Shown one piece after another: positions 15,296 to 23,820 of a stretch of DNA of 62,529 nucleotides. Origin of the DNA: a virus; the IMG/VR virus record IMGVR_UViG_3300025901_000002, positions 1 to 62,529 of that record; one strand, 5' to 3'. The stretch's first letter is position 1. Every line of letters begins with the position of its first letter. The notes beneath the pieces are model-generated. The model saw only the letters and a program-made list of their open reading frames with translations, was not told the DNA's origin and made no database searches. A program made the position numbers and the translations under genes.

Positions 15296-16038
15296 GGGGA
15301 GGTGTCACCGCCATGACCACCTGAGAGAATCAGCCTGCCGACATATTCGGAGACCTGAGGGACTACGGCGTTTCCGCCGACCGCAACCATCCGGGTGGCA
15401 ACCCCATCAGCCACTCGATCAGTGGCACCGGCGGCTTCCAGCCAAACCTCTGGACGACTCCAAGCATGTTCGCCATCGCCCGGCGGCCATACCGTGGCGC
15501 CGACTCCGGCGAACTTTTCGGCCACCCGTGCCGGCCGAAACTGGCCAGCGGGGTAGGCCACAAGGAACACCCGCCCACGTGGGTGTGGCGCACCAAAGGC
15601 GCACGCCGATAGCACCGACCATTCCGCATCGAACCCGCAGTCGGCCAAGTCCCCGAGAATTCGACCCCATGCTGCCCCGTCTCCAAGGAGAGCTGCGACG
15701 TTCTCCATGATGACGAACCGGGGTGCCAGGTCGCGAACGACAGTGAGCATCCAGGGCCAGGACCAACGAGGGTCTCCGATGCCCAACTGTGCGCCCGCAC
15801 GGGAGAACGGCTGGCAATGAGGGCCTTCGGCGACAACGTGAACAGGTGGCCGGGGCTCGGATCGCCACCACTCGACAGATGTTCGGACATCGTCATGCCT
15901 TGGGACCTCCGGCCAGTGTTTCGCCATCACTCGTCGGCAGAACGGATCGATCTCCACCTGACCTACCGTGGTCATGCCTGCCCGCTCCAACCCGAGTTCT
16001 AGACCGCCGATACCCGAGAACAGCGACAAGACGTTCAT
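15292..16038 (-). CDS. C5-cytosine DNA methyltransferase (Dcm-type)
   Basis: 248 residues. FSGIGGLELG at 7-16 binds AdoMet; EGPHCQPFS at 71-79 holds the catalytic C75; MENV at 111-114 is motif VI; PRGRVFLV is motif VIII; GGNAVVPQVSEYVG is motif X. It is short, with a small target-recognition region. Motif IV has His before the catalytic Cys where Pro is normal. No matching restriction gene is adjacent, so it probably protects phage DNA from host restriction. Confidence 0.92.
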   Translation of the reverse strand: MNVLSLFSGIGGLELGLERAGMTTVGQVEIDPFCRRVMAKHWPEVPRHDDVRTSVEWWRSEPRPPVHVVAEGPHCQPFSRAGAQLGIGDPRWSWPWMLTVVRDLAPRFVIMENVAALLGDGAAWGRILGDLADCGFDAEWSVLSACAFGAPHPRGRVFLVAYPAGQFRPARVAEKFAGVGATVWPPGDGEHAWSRPEVWLEAAGATDRVADGVATRMVAVGGNAVVPQVSEYVGRLILSGGHGGDTSP

Positions 16039-16658
16039 GTCGGCGCACCACCCTCCGGGTGCACTGCGCACACTGGACGGGAGAAGCCGGCGAGGAACCG
16101 CTTGGCGGTCTCATGCGAGCACCGACCGGGGCCCGAGCCGTGGGTTTGACAAGCGCCGTGGTGGTCGAAATGCCCACATGGCGTCGGGTCTGCCAACTGC
16201 GCTAGCAGTTCAATTGCCTCGCCGAGCTTGCGAACGGCGGCGGCCTCGGCTCCTCGCGCGGCGTCACACTGCTCGTCCAAATGCAACGCTTCTTCAGCCC
16301 ACGCTTGACGGGAAGACCGCTCAGCGTCGACAGCACGGAGTAGGGCCACGATCCGCGGCCCCTCGTCTCCGCTGGAGCCGTCGAACACCTCAGGCGGGTA
16401 GTACTCGTCGAGAAGGGACATGAGGCCCTGCCAGGTGCCAACCACGCCTAGGACCCTGTCCGCCAAGGCAGCCACGTCGCCCCGGCAGACGAGGCAGGAG
16501 CCCATGAGCTGGTGCCCATCATGACGCTGGCCCTTCACCAGTTCAGGGCTGGGATCCTCGATCGGCAGGGGTTCGTATGCCGTGTTGAACGCCTCGATGA
16601 GTAGCGCGCGAATTCCGGTCGCAACCATGGATGCTCCTGGTTCTACAAGATGAGTCAT
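16035..16658 (-). CDS. hypothetical protein with zinc-like Cys/His cluster
   Basis: 207 residues. C-terminal CGHFDHHGACQTHG...CSHETAKRF is rich in Cys/His; SCLVC lies near residue 55. The middle is a long helix (AVDAERSSRQAWAEEALHL). Start at 16658 fits the ATGA overlap; an alternative ATG at 16628 has AGGAG upstream. No family assigned. Confidence 0.55.
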   Translation of the reverse strand: MTHLVEPGASMVATGIRALLIEAFNTAYEPLPIEDPSPELVKGQRHDGHQLMGSCLVCRGDVAALADRVLGVVGTWQGLMSLLDEYYPPEVFDGSSGDEGPRIVALLRAVDAERSSRQAWAEEALHLDEQCDAARGAEAAAVRKLGEAIELLAQLADPTPCGHFDHHGACQTHGSGPGRCSHETAKRFLAGFSRPVCAVHPEGGAPT

Positions 16659-17845
16659 CGCTGCAGCTCCGTAGATGCAGCGAACGGGTCGCGGTCGGCT
16701 TCGAACAACGGGTCCATGAGGTCAAACAGAGGGTCGGTGCCGCAGGTCGGCCCACATAAGGCGTCTGTCGTGAACTCGACGGGTTCGGCCTCCTTGCCGG
16801 CGCTGCGCCGCTGGGCCATGTACTCGGCTTCGGCGGCTTGCGCGATTGGATCCGCGCCCCAACCCCAGCGCTTCCGGTGTTCCGGTATGTCCGGACGCGC
16901 CCTCAGCTCGTCTTCCATGGCTTGCACGGCCAGAACGAACGGTTCGGCCGGGTAAGCGCTGAACCATTGGTCTCGCTCACCAGGGTGCGTGGCCATCGAC
17001 AGGCATCCGCACTCGCCCGACATGCCAAGCGTCTGGGCCACGGGGTTGAGTGGCATATCAGAGTGCAGCAGCCGGTAGGCCCGGAGATCAGCCTTGTGCC
17101 AGATCGCCAGCGGACTTGTCCACAGGATCGTGTGTTTGCGTTCGAAGTGCGGCACGGTCGCGCGTCGTTTGCTCTCCGGTCGGCGTCGCCCAGCTATGAA
17201 TACGACCTGGTCTTTACGGCTGCCCGAGATCCCGAAGTAGTGCGGCACCCGAGCAAGCGCTCGTTCTTTCAACCGCTGGTACATCAAGGCATGCGCGGCC
17301 GAGCCGGGGAATCCGCCGGCCCACGCTTGCACTAGCTCCCCGGTCTTGCGGCTGCGCGCCATCACAGTGCCGCGTACCAGGTCCCAGTAGCCTTCGCCCG
17401 CCTTCGGGAACTCCTCGATCAGCCGCAATCCCCACTGTGCTGCTGTGTCCCGAACGTGCTCCCGCGTCGCCTCGATACCTGTCTGGGTGTTCGCGTGTGT
17501 CCAATGCGTACTCACTGATCGGAATATATGAGCAGTCGTGTAGGAATCGTTTCCGCCTGACACCAACGCGCACACACCCGCAACCCCTTGCCCGGCGATA
17601 GAATCCATGGCCTGGTCGAATCGGTTCCATGCCATCTCAACTAGTCGTCTAACACGCGCTGCGCGCTCCGACGCAGTCAGGCGCACCACCATCTCGATCG
17701 GTGTCGGATACTCATGGTGTGGATCGAGCGGGTCATGATCAAACGGGACATCGCTCGGCAGGCCGAGGATCAGGGACGGTTCCGGCTCGCGATATCTCGA
17801 CCGGTCAGCCTCTTCCACGTCTCCTGGTTCTAAAGACTGAGTCAT
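16655..17845 (-). CDS. PAPS-reductase/DndC-like PP-loop ATPase
   Basis: 396 residues. SGGNDS at 96-101 is the PP-loop pyrophosphatase motif (usually SGGKDS), followed by HTQT-like HANTQTGIE, as in PAPS reductase and DndC. C279 and C281 (GECGC) plus CGPTCG near the C terminus could bind a cluster. Family members reduce adenylylated sulfate or activate sulfur for DNA or tRNA modification. Phage copies are common and mostly uncharacterised. It neighbours the cytosine methyltransferase. ATG at 17845 is set by ATGA overlap. Confidence 0.85.
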   Translation of the reverse strand: MTQSLEPGDVEEADRSRYREPEPSLILGLPSDVPFDHDPLDPHHEYPTPIEMVVRLTASERAARVRRLVEMAWNRFDQAMDSIAGQGVAGVCALVSGGNDSYTTAHIFRSVSTHWTHANTQTGIEATREHVRDTAAQWGLRLIEEFPKAGEGYWDLVRGTVMARSRKTGELVQAWAGGFPGSAAHALMYQRLKERALARVPHYFGISGSRKDQVVFIAGRRRPESKRRATVPHFERKHTILWTSPLAIWHKADLRAYRLLHSDMPLNPVAQTLGMSGECGCLSMATHPGERDQWFSAYPAEPFVLAVQAMEDELRARPDIPEHRKRWGWGADPIAQAAEAEYMAQRRSAGKEAEPVEFTTDALCGPTCGTDPLFDLMDPLFEADRDPFAASTELQR

Positions 17846-18108
17846 GCCGCCAACTCCCCTGCGAGTTCCGGCCAGAGCTTCAACCGATACGCCTCGACCT
17901 CGGCCGCGCTCTTCGGATCCAATAGCCACCGGGTCGACGGTGGAGCACCCGTGACGGCACCGCATTCACGGCACCGTCCGAAGCCCAGCGCCAAGTGGGT
18001 TCCATGGGACCGCATCGAGCGCTTGTTGACCCGCATTGTGGGAAACATGAACGCCGTTCGGATGTAGCCGCACACGCCGCAGGCATCGGTGGAGACGAGG
18101 GTGACCAT
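17842..18108 (-). CDS. small double C-x2-C protein
   Basis: 88 residues with CGVCGY and CRECG, likely a zinc ribbon. A GTG three bases upstream is also possible. Coupled to the PAPS-reductase-like gene, so it could be a partner; no direct evidence. Confidence 0.55.
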   Translation of the reverse strand: MVTLVSTDACGVCGYIRTAFMFPTMRVNKRSMRSHGTHLALGFGRCRECGAVTGAPPSTRWLLDPKSAAEVEAYRLKLWPELAGELAA

Positions 18109-18293
18109 CACCTGCCATCACCCTCCTCGTCAGCCGCAGGCCGGTCTTCGCGCATCGACCGGCGCAACTCCCGCAACTCCCGCTTCTGCAGCCGGTCGAG
18201 ACGTCTCTCGGCCGCCCACGCACCCATCAGTCCGGCTCCGGCGATGGACACGACACCGGTCAGGGCTGAGATCCAGATGGCCCACGCGTTCAT
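18108..18293 (-). CDS. single-pass membrane protein
   Basis: 61 residues. A hydrophobic helix at about 3-24 is followed by a charged coiled coil (RLDRLQKRELRELRRSM). ATG at 18293 overlaps the upstream stop. Function unknown. Confidence 0.6.
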   Translation of the reverse strand: MNAWAIWISALTGVVSIAGAGLMGAWAAERRLDRLQKRELRELRRSMREDRPAADEEGDGR

Positions 18294-18631
18294 TGGGGCA
18301 CCTCCCGCCATCCACGGATGTAGATCTTCCTGAGCTTCGCGGCGATCGCGGCGTCCAGGTCGAAGCCGTCCTCCTCGGCCAGGACGTAGGCCGTGATCAC
18401 CGTGTCGGCTACTTCGAAGTGGAATTCCTCGCGCGTACCCGAACGGCGCGCATGACCCACCAAGCGCCGATACGCGCCGACTACCTCACCGGCCTCCTCG
18501 GCGAGGTTCAGCACTTGCCGCAGAACCCCCGACTCCTTGCCGAAACCGTTGTCCCTCAAGTGACTCACGATGGTCACGGCGTGTGGGGCCAGCCAGGAGC
18601 GGGGGGTGTCCACGTACTCTGCATCAGCCAT
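18290..18631 (-). CDS. MazG-like nucleotide pyrophosphohydrolase
   Basis: 113 residues. NLAEEAGEVVGAYRR and FEVADTVITAYVLAEE provide the EExxE...ExxD metal-binding pattern of the all-alpha NTP pyrophosphatase group; KLRKIYIRGWRE is the typical end. Such proteins cleave NTPs/dNTPs and in phages may lower (p)ppGpp or sanitise nucleotide pools. Confidence 0.85.
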   Translation of the reverse strand: MADAEYVDTPRSWLAPHAVTIVSHLRDNGFGKESGVLRQVLNLAEEAGEVVGAYRRLVGHARRSGTREEFHFEVADTVITAYVLAEEDGFDLDAAIAAKLRKIYIRGWREVPQ

Positions 18632-18902
18632 GACGGGCCTGCCGAACTAGACGCTCCCCAGCCATGCCGATCAAGTTGACGATGACCGCTGCCGGAATGT
18701 CGGGGGTGCACAACGGCATCACCGAGGCAGCCGCAATGACGAAGGCCTTCCCGCACATCTCCATGTCGAGCACGCCCTCGAAGTCTCCGCGCACCCCGGC
18801 GACCAACTTGTCCGCCAGCAAAGCTGTCTCCCACATCAGCGGGTCGGCCACGGCTCGGGCCCGCGCTATCTCCCGCAAGCCGTTCTCTATGTCGAACGTC
18901 AT
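18624..18902 (-). CDS. hypothetical helical protein
   Basis: 92 residues starting MTFDIENGLR, nearly all helical with a mildly hydrophobic end. ATG at 18902 overlaps the upstream stop. No motif recognised. Confidence 0.5.
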   Translation of the reverse strand: MTFDIENGLREIARARAVADPLMWETALLADKLVAGVRGDFEGVLDMEMCGKAFVIAAASVMPLCTPDIPAAVIVNLIGMAGERLVRQARHG

Positions 18903-19345
18903 GCTGCGCCACCTATCCATTCCGCTATCTCAGTCAGGTCACAGGGATCGAAGTCGCCGGATTCGCTCAGCCACACGAACACCCCGCGCCGCTTCACCGG
19001 CACTCGACCAGGGTCGACACTCGGGTGCACCGTCCACCCGTTGGCCCGGACCTTGGGGTCACTGCCGTGAGCGGTGAGGTAGCCCTCGCATCCGGTGGTT
19101 CCCGAACCGCAACCGGCCAGACCGTTCACCGCCGACCACTTCTCCGCAGGTGAAGACTGGCTCCGGCGCTTGCGATGGCTGAACACCGACGCCGCGCCCA
19201 AGCACACGCCGGGGACTTGGATCTCGCACACGCCGTCAGACCGTGCGGAAACAAGACCGCGGCCGTACTTCTCGGCGGATCGCGGGCCGGGTGAGCGACG
19301 CGGCTTTAAGGCAGTACGCCGCAACTGAGTGCGACGCGGCTTCAT
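18899..19345 (-). CDS. HNH-like zinc-binding phage protein
   Basis: 148 residues. After a basic start (MKPRRTQLRRTALKPRR), residues around 45-95 carry CEIQVPGVC...FSHRKRR...WSAVNGLAGCGSGTTGC, which is a phage HNH-like layout with two Cys pairs, a His and an Asn. The order matches nicking HNH proteins but the second catalytic His is not obvious, so activity is uncertain. Start set by ATGA overlap. Confidence 0.65.
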   Translation of the reverse strand: MKPRRTQLRRTALKPRRSPGPRSAEKYGRGLVSARSDGVCEIQVPGVCLGAASVFSHRKRRSQSSPAEKWSAVNGLAGCGSGTTGCEGYLTAHGSDPKVRANGWTVHPSVDPGRVPVKRRGVFVWLSESGDFDPCDLTEIAEWIGGAA

Positions 19346-19806
19346 GGCGTCACCTCGGCGAGATTGTGGGTCTCGACCCCGGCAACGCCTTGGCGGTAGA
19401 TCAGGGTCGGGATGCCGGCGTCTATGGCAAGCTGTGCGCAGTGCATCGCCCCCTGAGTCCTGGACTGAGGGTCGACGAAGGCGACCGTCAGATCCGGCGC
19501 TGACTCCACCATCGCCACGTTGCGGCGCTTCCCTGCCCCTGGGCAGTACACCTCGCCGGCCTTGTTCACCTTGCGGTGCGGGGCGTGTGGGCAGTCCCAT
19601 CCGCACTCGGGCCACTTCGCCGGCCACGCCTCGACGGGTCCGTGCGTCCCCCGCCACATCCCAGCGGCGTCGCGGTCTCCATCAGGCGCGTCACCGTGTA
19701 CCAGCACCGCGTCCGGGTATCGCTCATGGGCAAGAGCTAGCGCGGCACGCATGGTGGACCACTCACGCCACGATCGCGAGCATGTCAGCAAGATCCGGAC
19801 GGTCAA
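19342..19806 (-). CDS. SLOG-superfamily (YspA/cpYpsA-like) protein
   Basis: 154 residues. It starts with a Rossmann strand (RILLTCSRSW), then VLVHGDAPDGDRDAAGMW and VAFVDPQSRTQGAMHCAQLA, the ligand-binding turns of the SLOG fold (nucleotide-derivative binding, DprA/LOG related). A CPH..CPGAGKRRN loop may bind metal. Many actinophages carry one beside a DUF4326 gene, as here. Confidence 0.8.
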   Translation of the reverse strand: MTVRILLTCSRSWREWSTMRAALALAHERYPDAVLVHGDAPDGDRDAAGMWRGTHGPVEAWPAKWPECGWDCPHAPHRKVNKAGEVYCPGAGKRRNVAMVESAPDLTVAFVDPQSRTQGAMHCAQLAIDAGIPTLIYRQGVAGVETHNLAEVTP

Positions 19807-20279
19807 GACGGGTCACCACCGTTCGCGATCTCCAGCAGGACATCGGCGTGACACGGAACCCGGGACCCCTCGCCGTCGTCGATCGGACACCAGCAGGCGA
19901 GGTCCATGCCCGCGAGTTCACGCTGCACGTCCTGGACTGTCAGCCACGGAAGGCCGGCTCCCACGTGGATGTGAAGGTGTGCGTCAGGCATGGCAAGCGC
20001 CCGGTGGTACATGTGGACGCACTCGGCCCGAGTCATGTATCTGATGTTGTGGACTGTCCACGTGCCATCGGGGTGGTAGCAGTCGTGGCGGGTCCCGGCC
20101 GCGCTAATCCGGCCCTCGTACTCCCATGGAGACCCGTCAACGGCCGGCACGCGCGCGAGACCATATGAGGTGCGGTAACGGAACGGATTCCCCCACTTCG
20201 TGGGCCGCCCGACATACACCGCACCCTCAGGCATTCGCCACCCGCTGACGCGCTTACGCTGGATCCGTCGCGGCTTCAC
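19803..20279 (-). CDS. DUF4326 protein
   Basis: 158 residues. PEGAVYVGRPTKWGNPF at the start and DLACWCPI...VPCHADVLLEIANG at the end are the DUF4326 signature. The family is common in actinophages and of unknown function; the conserved Cys/His suggests catalysis or metal binding. Start overlaps the upstream stop. Confidence 0.85.
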   Translation of the reverse strand: MKPRRIQRKRVSGWRMPEGAVYVGRPTKWGNPFRYRTSYGLARVPAVDGSPWEYEGRISAAGTRHDCYHPDGTWTVHNIRYMTRAECVHMYHRALAMPDAHLHIHVGAGLPWLTVQDVQRELAGMDLACWCPIDDGEGSRVPCHADVLLEIANGGDPS

Positions 20280-20905
20280 GACACACCACCAATCGGGACC
20301 AGCGACAGAGACGGAGCCGCCGCCAGTCCGCCCTCGCCGTCACCGAGGACCAGCGAGAAGTCCGGTCGCGGTCGAGTTGTTCGTTCCGGATGCTCAACCC
20401 AACTCGGATCAAGCCTCCTCCAGAAATCCGGCCAGTCGACGCGAGGGAAGTGTCTGGCCAGCACGCCGCCGTGGTTGGCGTACGGGAGCGGGACGACATC
20501 CGGCTTGCCCTGCCAGTTGGCGCGTTTATGCGCGTCGAACCAGCCGTAGTGCCGGGTACACGCCCCGATGTAGGCCAGTTCTCCAGTGTCCCAGTCAGTG
20601 GTGTGACCCCACGTGGTAGCTGGCCGGCCGCACAGGTCTTCACGTCTGATCATCGAAGCGGTACACAGCCGGATCCGAGGAGTTTCCGGTTGATAGCGCC
20701 GGAAGTCCCGCCGGAACGTCTCGCGGATCTTCCAGTGGGGATCAGGAGGACTGGACCACAGCAGGTCCCCGATGCCGTCTATGCCGTTTTCGTAGGACAT
20801 GCCGAAGTCGTAGATGGCCGCGAGGCCAAGGCCGACCAGGAGGAGGTCCCCGCCGAGGTCTGGGTCTTGGATGAGTCGCACGATACGTGCGCCGCGCGCG
20901 TCCAT
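20276..20905 (-). CDS. hypothetical protein
   Basis: 209 residues with no membrane segment. RLCTASMIRREDLCGRPA and YIGACTRHYGWF hold three Cys and a His that could bind zinc. Start GTG/ATG overlaps the 257-residue gene upstream. Conserved look but not recognised. Confidence 0.55.
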   Translation of the reverse strand: MDARGARIVRLIQDPDLGGDLLLVGLGLAAIYDFGMSYENGIDGIGDLLWSSPPDPHWKIRETFRRDFRRYQPETPRIRLCTASMIRREDLCGRPATTWGHTTDWDTGELAYIGACTRHYGWFDAHKRANWQGKPDVVPLPYANHGGVLARHFPRVDWPDFWRRLDPSWVEHPERTTRPRPDFSLVLGDGEGGLAAAPSLSLVPIGGVS

Positions 20906-21678
20906 CAGGCGATCACCCCAGGCTGCATCTCTGCGCGCAGGACGTCGGACAACGCGGCCAGACCGGCCCCCTGTCGCGATATCTGCTCGGACAGCCGCTT
21001 AAGTCGGTCCGCCGCCAGCGCCGGGTCTTCGGACCAGCGTTGGACCAGGGCGACCGCACGGCCAATCGCCCCGGACGAGTATTCGTCAATCTTGAGGCCT
21101 GCGGCTTCTTCGAAATCCTGGACCACCTGGCGGAGATTATCGAGTTGAGCTTTGACGAATGCTTTGCCGGATTGCCGCTCCGCCTCGCGTTTACCAACCT
21201 CGACCCCTTGGTCGTGTCCTCGCTGCTCCGCGCGCTGCAATGCGGTATGTCCGGCGTCGGCCGACGCCCGCATCACCCCGATGCAAGTCGACCACGGCAA
21301 AGGCTCAGGGGTGCGCTTGGGTGCCTTGACAATCACCAAGGACGACTGGTCGCCACAGGCGATCAGTCCCCACGTTGATGGCAGCTCAGCCTTGACCTTG
21401 TCGGCCATGACAGCGGGGACGGCGACCCAAAAGCGGTGGGTATGCTTCCACCACCAGTCAGCCTTGGCCGCGTTCTCCAACTCGCGCTTCCAGTCAGACA
21501 TGCACACCTTTACTTCGACCGCGTCCAACTCAAACCCGCGCGACTGCCACAATGAAACCACGAGCAGATCAATCTTGCGTCCCATGCGGCTCGCGTCCTG
21601 CGGAGCTTCGGCGACCTTCAGATACTCACTGTCGGGCCAACGCCGATCGAGGGCACGGATAACATCACTGGCGTTCAC
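20905..21678 (-). CDS. PD-(D/E)XK nuclease-like protein with coiled-coil tail
   Basis: 257 residues. RKIDLLVV (D37) and AVEVKVCMSDWKREL (E55, K57) give the D...ExK core seen in MmcB-like nucleases. Residues 140-230 form a long helical, coiled-coil-like tail. GTG at 21678 is chosen because it overlaps the upstream stop (GTGA); an in-frame extension to 22101 crosses two genes. Part of the recombination block. Confidence 0.7.
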   Translation of the reverse strand: MNASDVIRALDRRWPDSEYLKVAEAPQDASRMGRKIDLLVVSLWQSRGFELDAVEVKVCMSDWKRELENAAKADWWWKHTHRFWVAVPAVMADKVKAELPSTWGLIACGDQSSLVIVKAPKRTPEPLPWSTCIGVMRASADAGHTALQRAEQRGHDQGVEVGKREAERQSGKAFVKAQLDNLRQVVQDFEEAAGLKIDEYSSGAIGRAVALVQRWSEDPALAADRLKRLSEQISRQGAGLAALSDVLRAEMQPGVIA

Positions 21679-21884
21679 GATGTCACCGGCCGTGGTGCAG
21701 TCGGCCGCTTCAGGTAGTCCATCAGCGGTTCTACGAAACCATCCAACTGATCGCGACACCGGCACATCGGGCAGTCCACGACACCCACGATCTTGTAGGC
21801 GCCCACGTCCACTCGGAGCTGTCCTATGTCTGCGCAGACCGGGCACGCGCCAGGCTTGGCGTTGGTGATGACGAGTCGGTTCAT
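21675..21884 (-). CDS. small zinc-ribbon protein
   Basis: 69 residues. CPVCADIG and CPMCRCRD form two C-x2-C knuckles. Sits in the recombination gene block with overlaps both sides. Confidence 0.6.
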   Translation of the reverse strand: MNRLVITNAKPGACPVCADIGQLRVDVGAYKIVGVVDCPMCRCRDQLDGFVEPLMDYLKRPTAPRPVTS

Positions 21885-22237
21885 CCTCCGAACCCCCGCT
21901 CGCCCGCATACATCGCCCGGATTGATGCCCCGATCGATTGCGTGGCTCGAAGTTCGTTCTCCAGCGCTCTCGCGTTTCGCTCCGCGTGTCGGAACGCAAC
22001 CTCGGCGACCTCGGCTGCCTGCCGCTCGGTCGACGTTGCCGACTCGGCGAAGTACTTGCGTTCGTGCGCGGGGCCGTCGTGGTTAAGGTATGCCTTCGCA
22101 AACGTCAGGTCGTACTGCCGGCGCTTCTCCCGCGCTTCCCGCTCGGCGGCGGTGACGACGGACACGCCGTTGTGGATGCGTCGGGAGATCTCCTGGATCG
22201 TCTTCTCGAGATCGACGGGATTGAGGACATCGCTCAC
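21881..22237 (-). CDS. hypothetical helical protein, ERF neighbour
   Basis: 118 residues, one long helical protein (AAEREAREKRRQYDL...RHAERNARALENEL). Genes of this type regularly sit next to ERF genes in actinophages, suggesting an accessory in recombination, but no motif proves it. Overlaps both neighbours. Confidence 0.6.
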   Translation of the reverse strand: MSDVLNPVDLEKTIQEISRRIHNGVSVVTAAEREAREKRRQYDLTFAKAYLNHDGPAHERKYFAESATSTERQAAEVAEVAFRHAERNARALENELRATQSIGASIRAMYAGERGFGG

Positions 22238-22866
22238 GAGTCACCTCCAGCTGTCCGACGCATACGGGTAGGTGGCTTTAGGTGCGTCTTGTACTCCTTC
22301 AAGACGTCCGCGTCAGCTTCGGTGATAACGCCACCTTGGCTCCACAAGGTGAAGTCCTCGGCCAGTTCGGTGAAGTCACCTTCGGAGATCCACCCTTTCT
22401 CCTCGGCGATCGTCCAGATCTCGTTCTTCACCTTGGTCAGAGGGTCAACCCCGCGCGTGGTCGACTTCCCGGCCGGGTCGGACTCGCCTGTGGGAATCTG
22501 CAACATCTGGATGTGGGCGATCCGCAGTGCCACACTCATCGCCTTGGACACGGCGCTGTCTCCCGTGTCGGAAGCCTCGCCGGCCACGAGGGCAACCACC
22601 GAATCGCCCTCGGGACCCGTGTAGGTGTAGGCCATCGTTACGGTGACCTCTCGGGCGCGCTTGCCCTTCTCCGTGGTGATGTCCCGCGAGTCCAATGAGC
22701 GCAGCTCTGGGATGACGTTGATCTCGTTGACGAGGAGCGCCGGCCCCACGCGGTTGAGGATGGAGTCGATGCCGCGATAGGCGAAGTTGTGGAACGTGTT
22801 GCGGTCGCCCTTGCCGATGATCCCGACGTCGTGACGGGTCTTGAGGAGTGCCTCGTGGATTTTCAT
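22234..22866 (-). CDS. erf: ERF-family single-strand DNA annealing protein
   Basis: 210 residues. NFAYRGIDSILNRVGPALL, VTVTMAYTYTGPEGDSV and SKAMSVALRIAHIQMLQIPTG match the conserved core of ERF recombinases, which anneal complementary single strands for phage circularisation and repair. It is directly followed by a small basic partner and preceded by a Cas4/RecB-like nuclease, the usual two-gene recombination pair. Confidence 0.92.
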   Translation of the reverse strand: MKIHEALLKTRHDVGIIGKGDRNTFHNFAYRGIDSILNRVGPALLVNEINVIPELRSLDSRDITTEKGKRAREVTVTMAYTYTGPEGDSVVALVAGEASDTGDSAVSKAMSVALRIAHIQMLQIPTGESDPAGKSTTRGVDPLTKVKNEIWTIAEEKGWISEGDFTELAEDFTLWSQGGVITEADADVLKEYKTHLKPPTRMRRTAGGDS

Positions 22867-23645
22867 GCCGCTACTTCCGGTGGTTCGAGCGGGAGCCCGA
22901 GGAGGTTCTTCAGCTTGTCCGACTGCACGTTCTCCCGATAGTTCTCCAGTGCCACGAGGAACTTGCGGAACGCCTCATCATCGGCCTGCGCGGGTATGAG
23001 GTCATAGGTGCCTGGCTGGATGTGGAGGATGTACGCGGCCTCGACAGCGATCATCGGCTGTTCGTCGTCGCCGTCCTTGAACGTCTCGGCGAAGCGGTAG
23101 CCCGCGCACTGCAGGGCATGCTCCCCGTAGACACCAGCACCTGACTTGTAGTCGATGAGGCAGCGCCCAAGGGATGGAATGTCCTGTATGGAGTCGAGTC
23201 GGCCGGCGTACATGTGGGTCCGGTTCGCGACCACCAGTTCCTCGTGAACCGACACGGGGTTGTAGTCGGAGATGTAGTTGGCATAGCCCTGGACATAGGG
23301 CATCAGCTCATCGGAGACTTCGATCTCCTCGTCGCGGATGTACCGCTCGGCCAGGTCGTGGACTTCGGTCCCCCGCGTCGCAGCCCAGTCCCTCTTCTGG
23401 TTCGGTATGTCCGACAGCATCTTCATTGCGGGACCGAACCCCGCCGAGTCGAGCAACCAGCCAACTTGCCGGATGTTCTCCAGCGCATAGCGGGCGACCT
23501 CGCGGGCAGCCCAGTACTTCAACCCGTCCTTCGGGATGCCGTTCAGGGCTGTAGTCACACCAACAGCCCACTTACCATCGATCTTGTATCGATGGTAGTT
23601 CGCGTACTCGACGACCTGGATTCCCTTGCTCGGCACCTTAGGCAT
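22863..23645 (-). CDS. Cas4/RecB-like exonuclease (PD-(D/E)XK)
   Basis: 260 residues. RGTEVH (H96), AGRLDSI (D151), LIDYKSG (D165, K167) and LQCAGYRF (Q179, Y183) are the ordered motifs of the Cas4/RecB nuclease family. It probably degrades one strand to load the ERF protein. ATG at 23645 overlaps the upstream stop. Confidence 0.88.
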   Translation of the reverse strand: MPKVPSKGIQVVEYANYHRYKIDGKWAVGVTTALNGIPKDGLKYWAAREVARYALENIRQVGWLLDSAGFGPAMKMLSDIPNQKRDWAATRGTEVHDLAERYIRDEEIEVSDELMPYVQGYANYISDYNPVSVHEELVVANRTHMYAGRLDSIQDIPSLGRCLIDYKSGAGVYGEHALQCAGYRFAETFKDGDDEQPMIAVEAAYILHIQPGTYDLIPAQADDEAFRKFLVALENYRENVQSDKLKNLLGLPLEPPEVAA

Positions 23646-23820
23646 CGGCACCCCGATCCGCAGCGTCGGCGGTGACCTCGGCCAGCTTGTCCCGGTCGAT
23701 GGCGCGCGCCTCCTCCATTGCTTTGAGCAGGGCGTCACGCTCAATCGTCGTGAGCATGTAGAACCCGACACCGCTCCGCGCGAGTTTCACGGCGACCCGC
23801 TTCCAGCCGAAGTCGTTCAT
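23638..23820 (-). CDS. small hypothetical protein
   Basis: 60 residues starting MNDFGWKRVA, mostly helical, between the exonuclease and the resolvase with overlaps on both sides. No motif recognised. Confidence 0.55.
   Translation of the reverse strand: MNDFGWKRVAVKLARSGVGFYMLTTIERDALLKAMEEARAIDRDKLAEVTADAADRGADA

Noticed and set aside
20390-21148. 252-codon plus-strand open frame
   Set aside because: Shadow of the two minus-strand genes at 20276-21678, which are coupled and have recognisable motifs.
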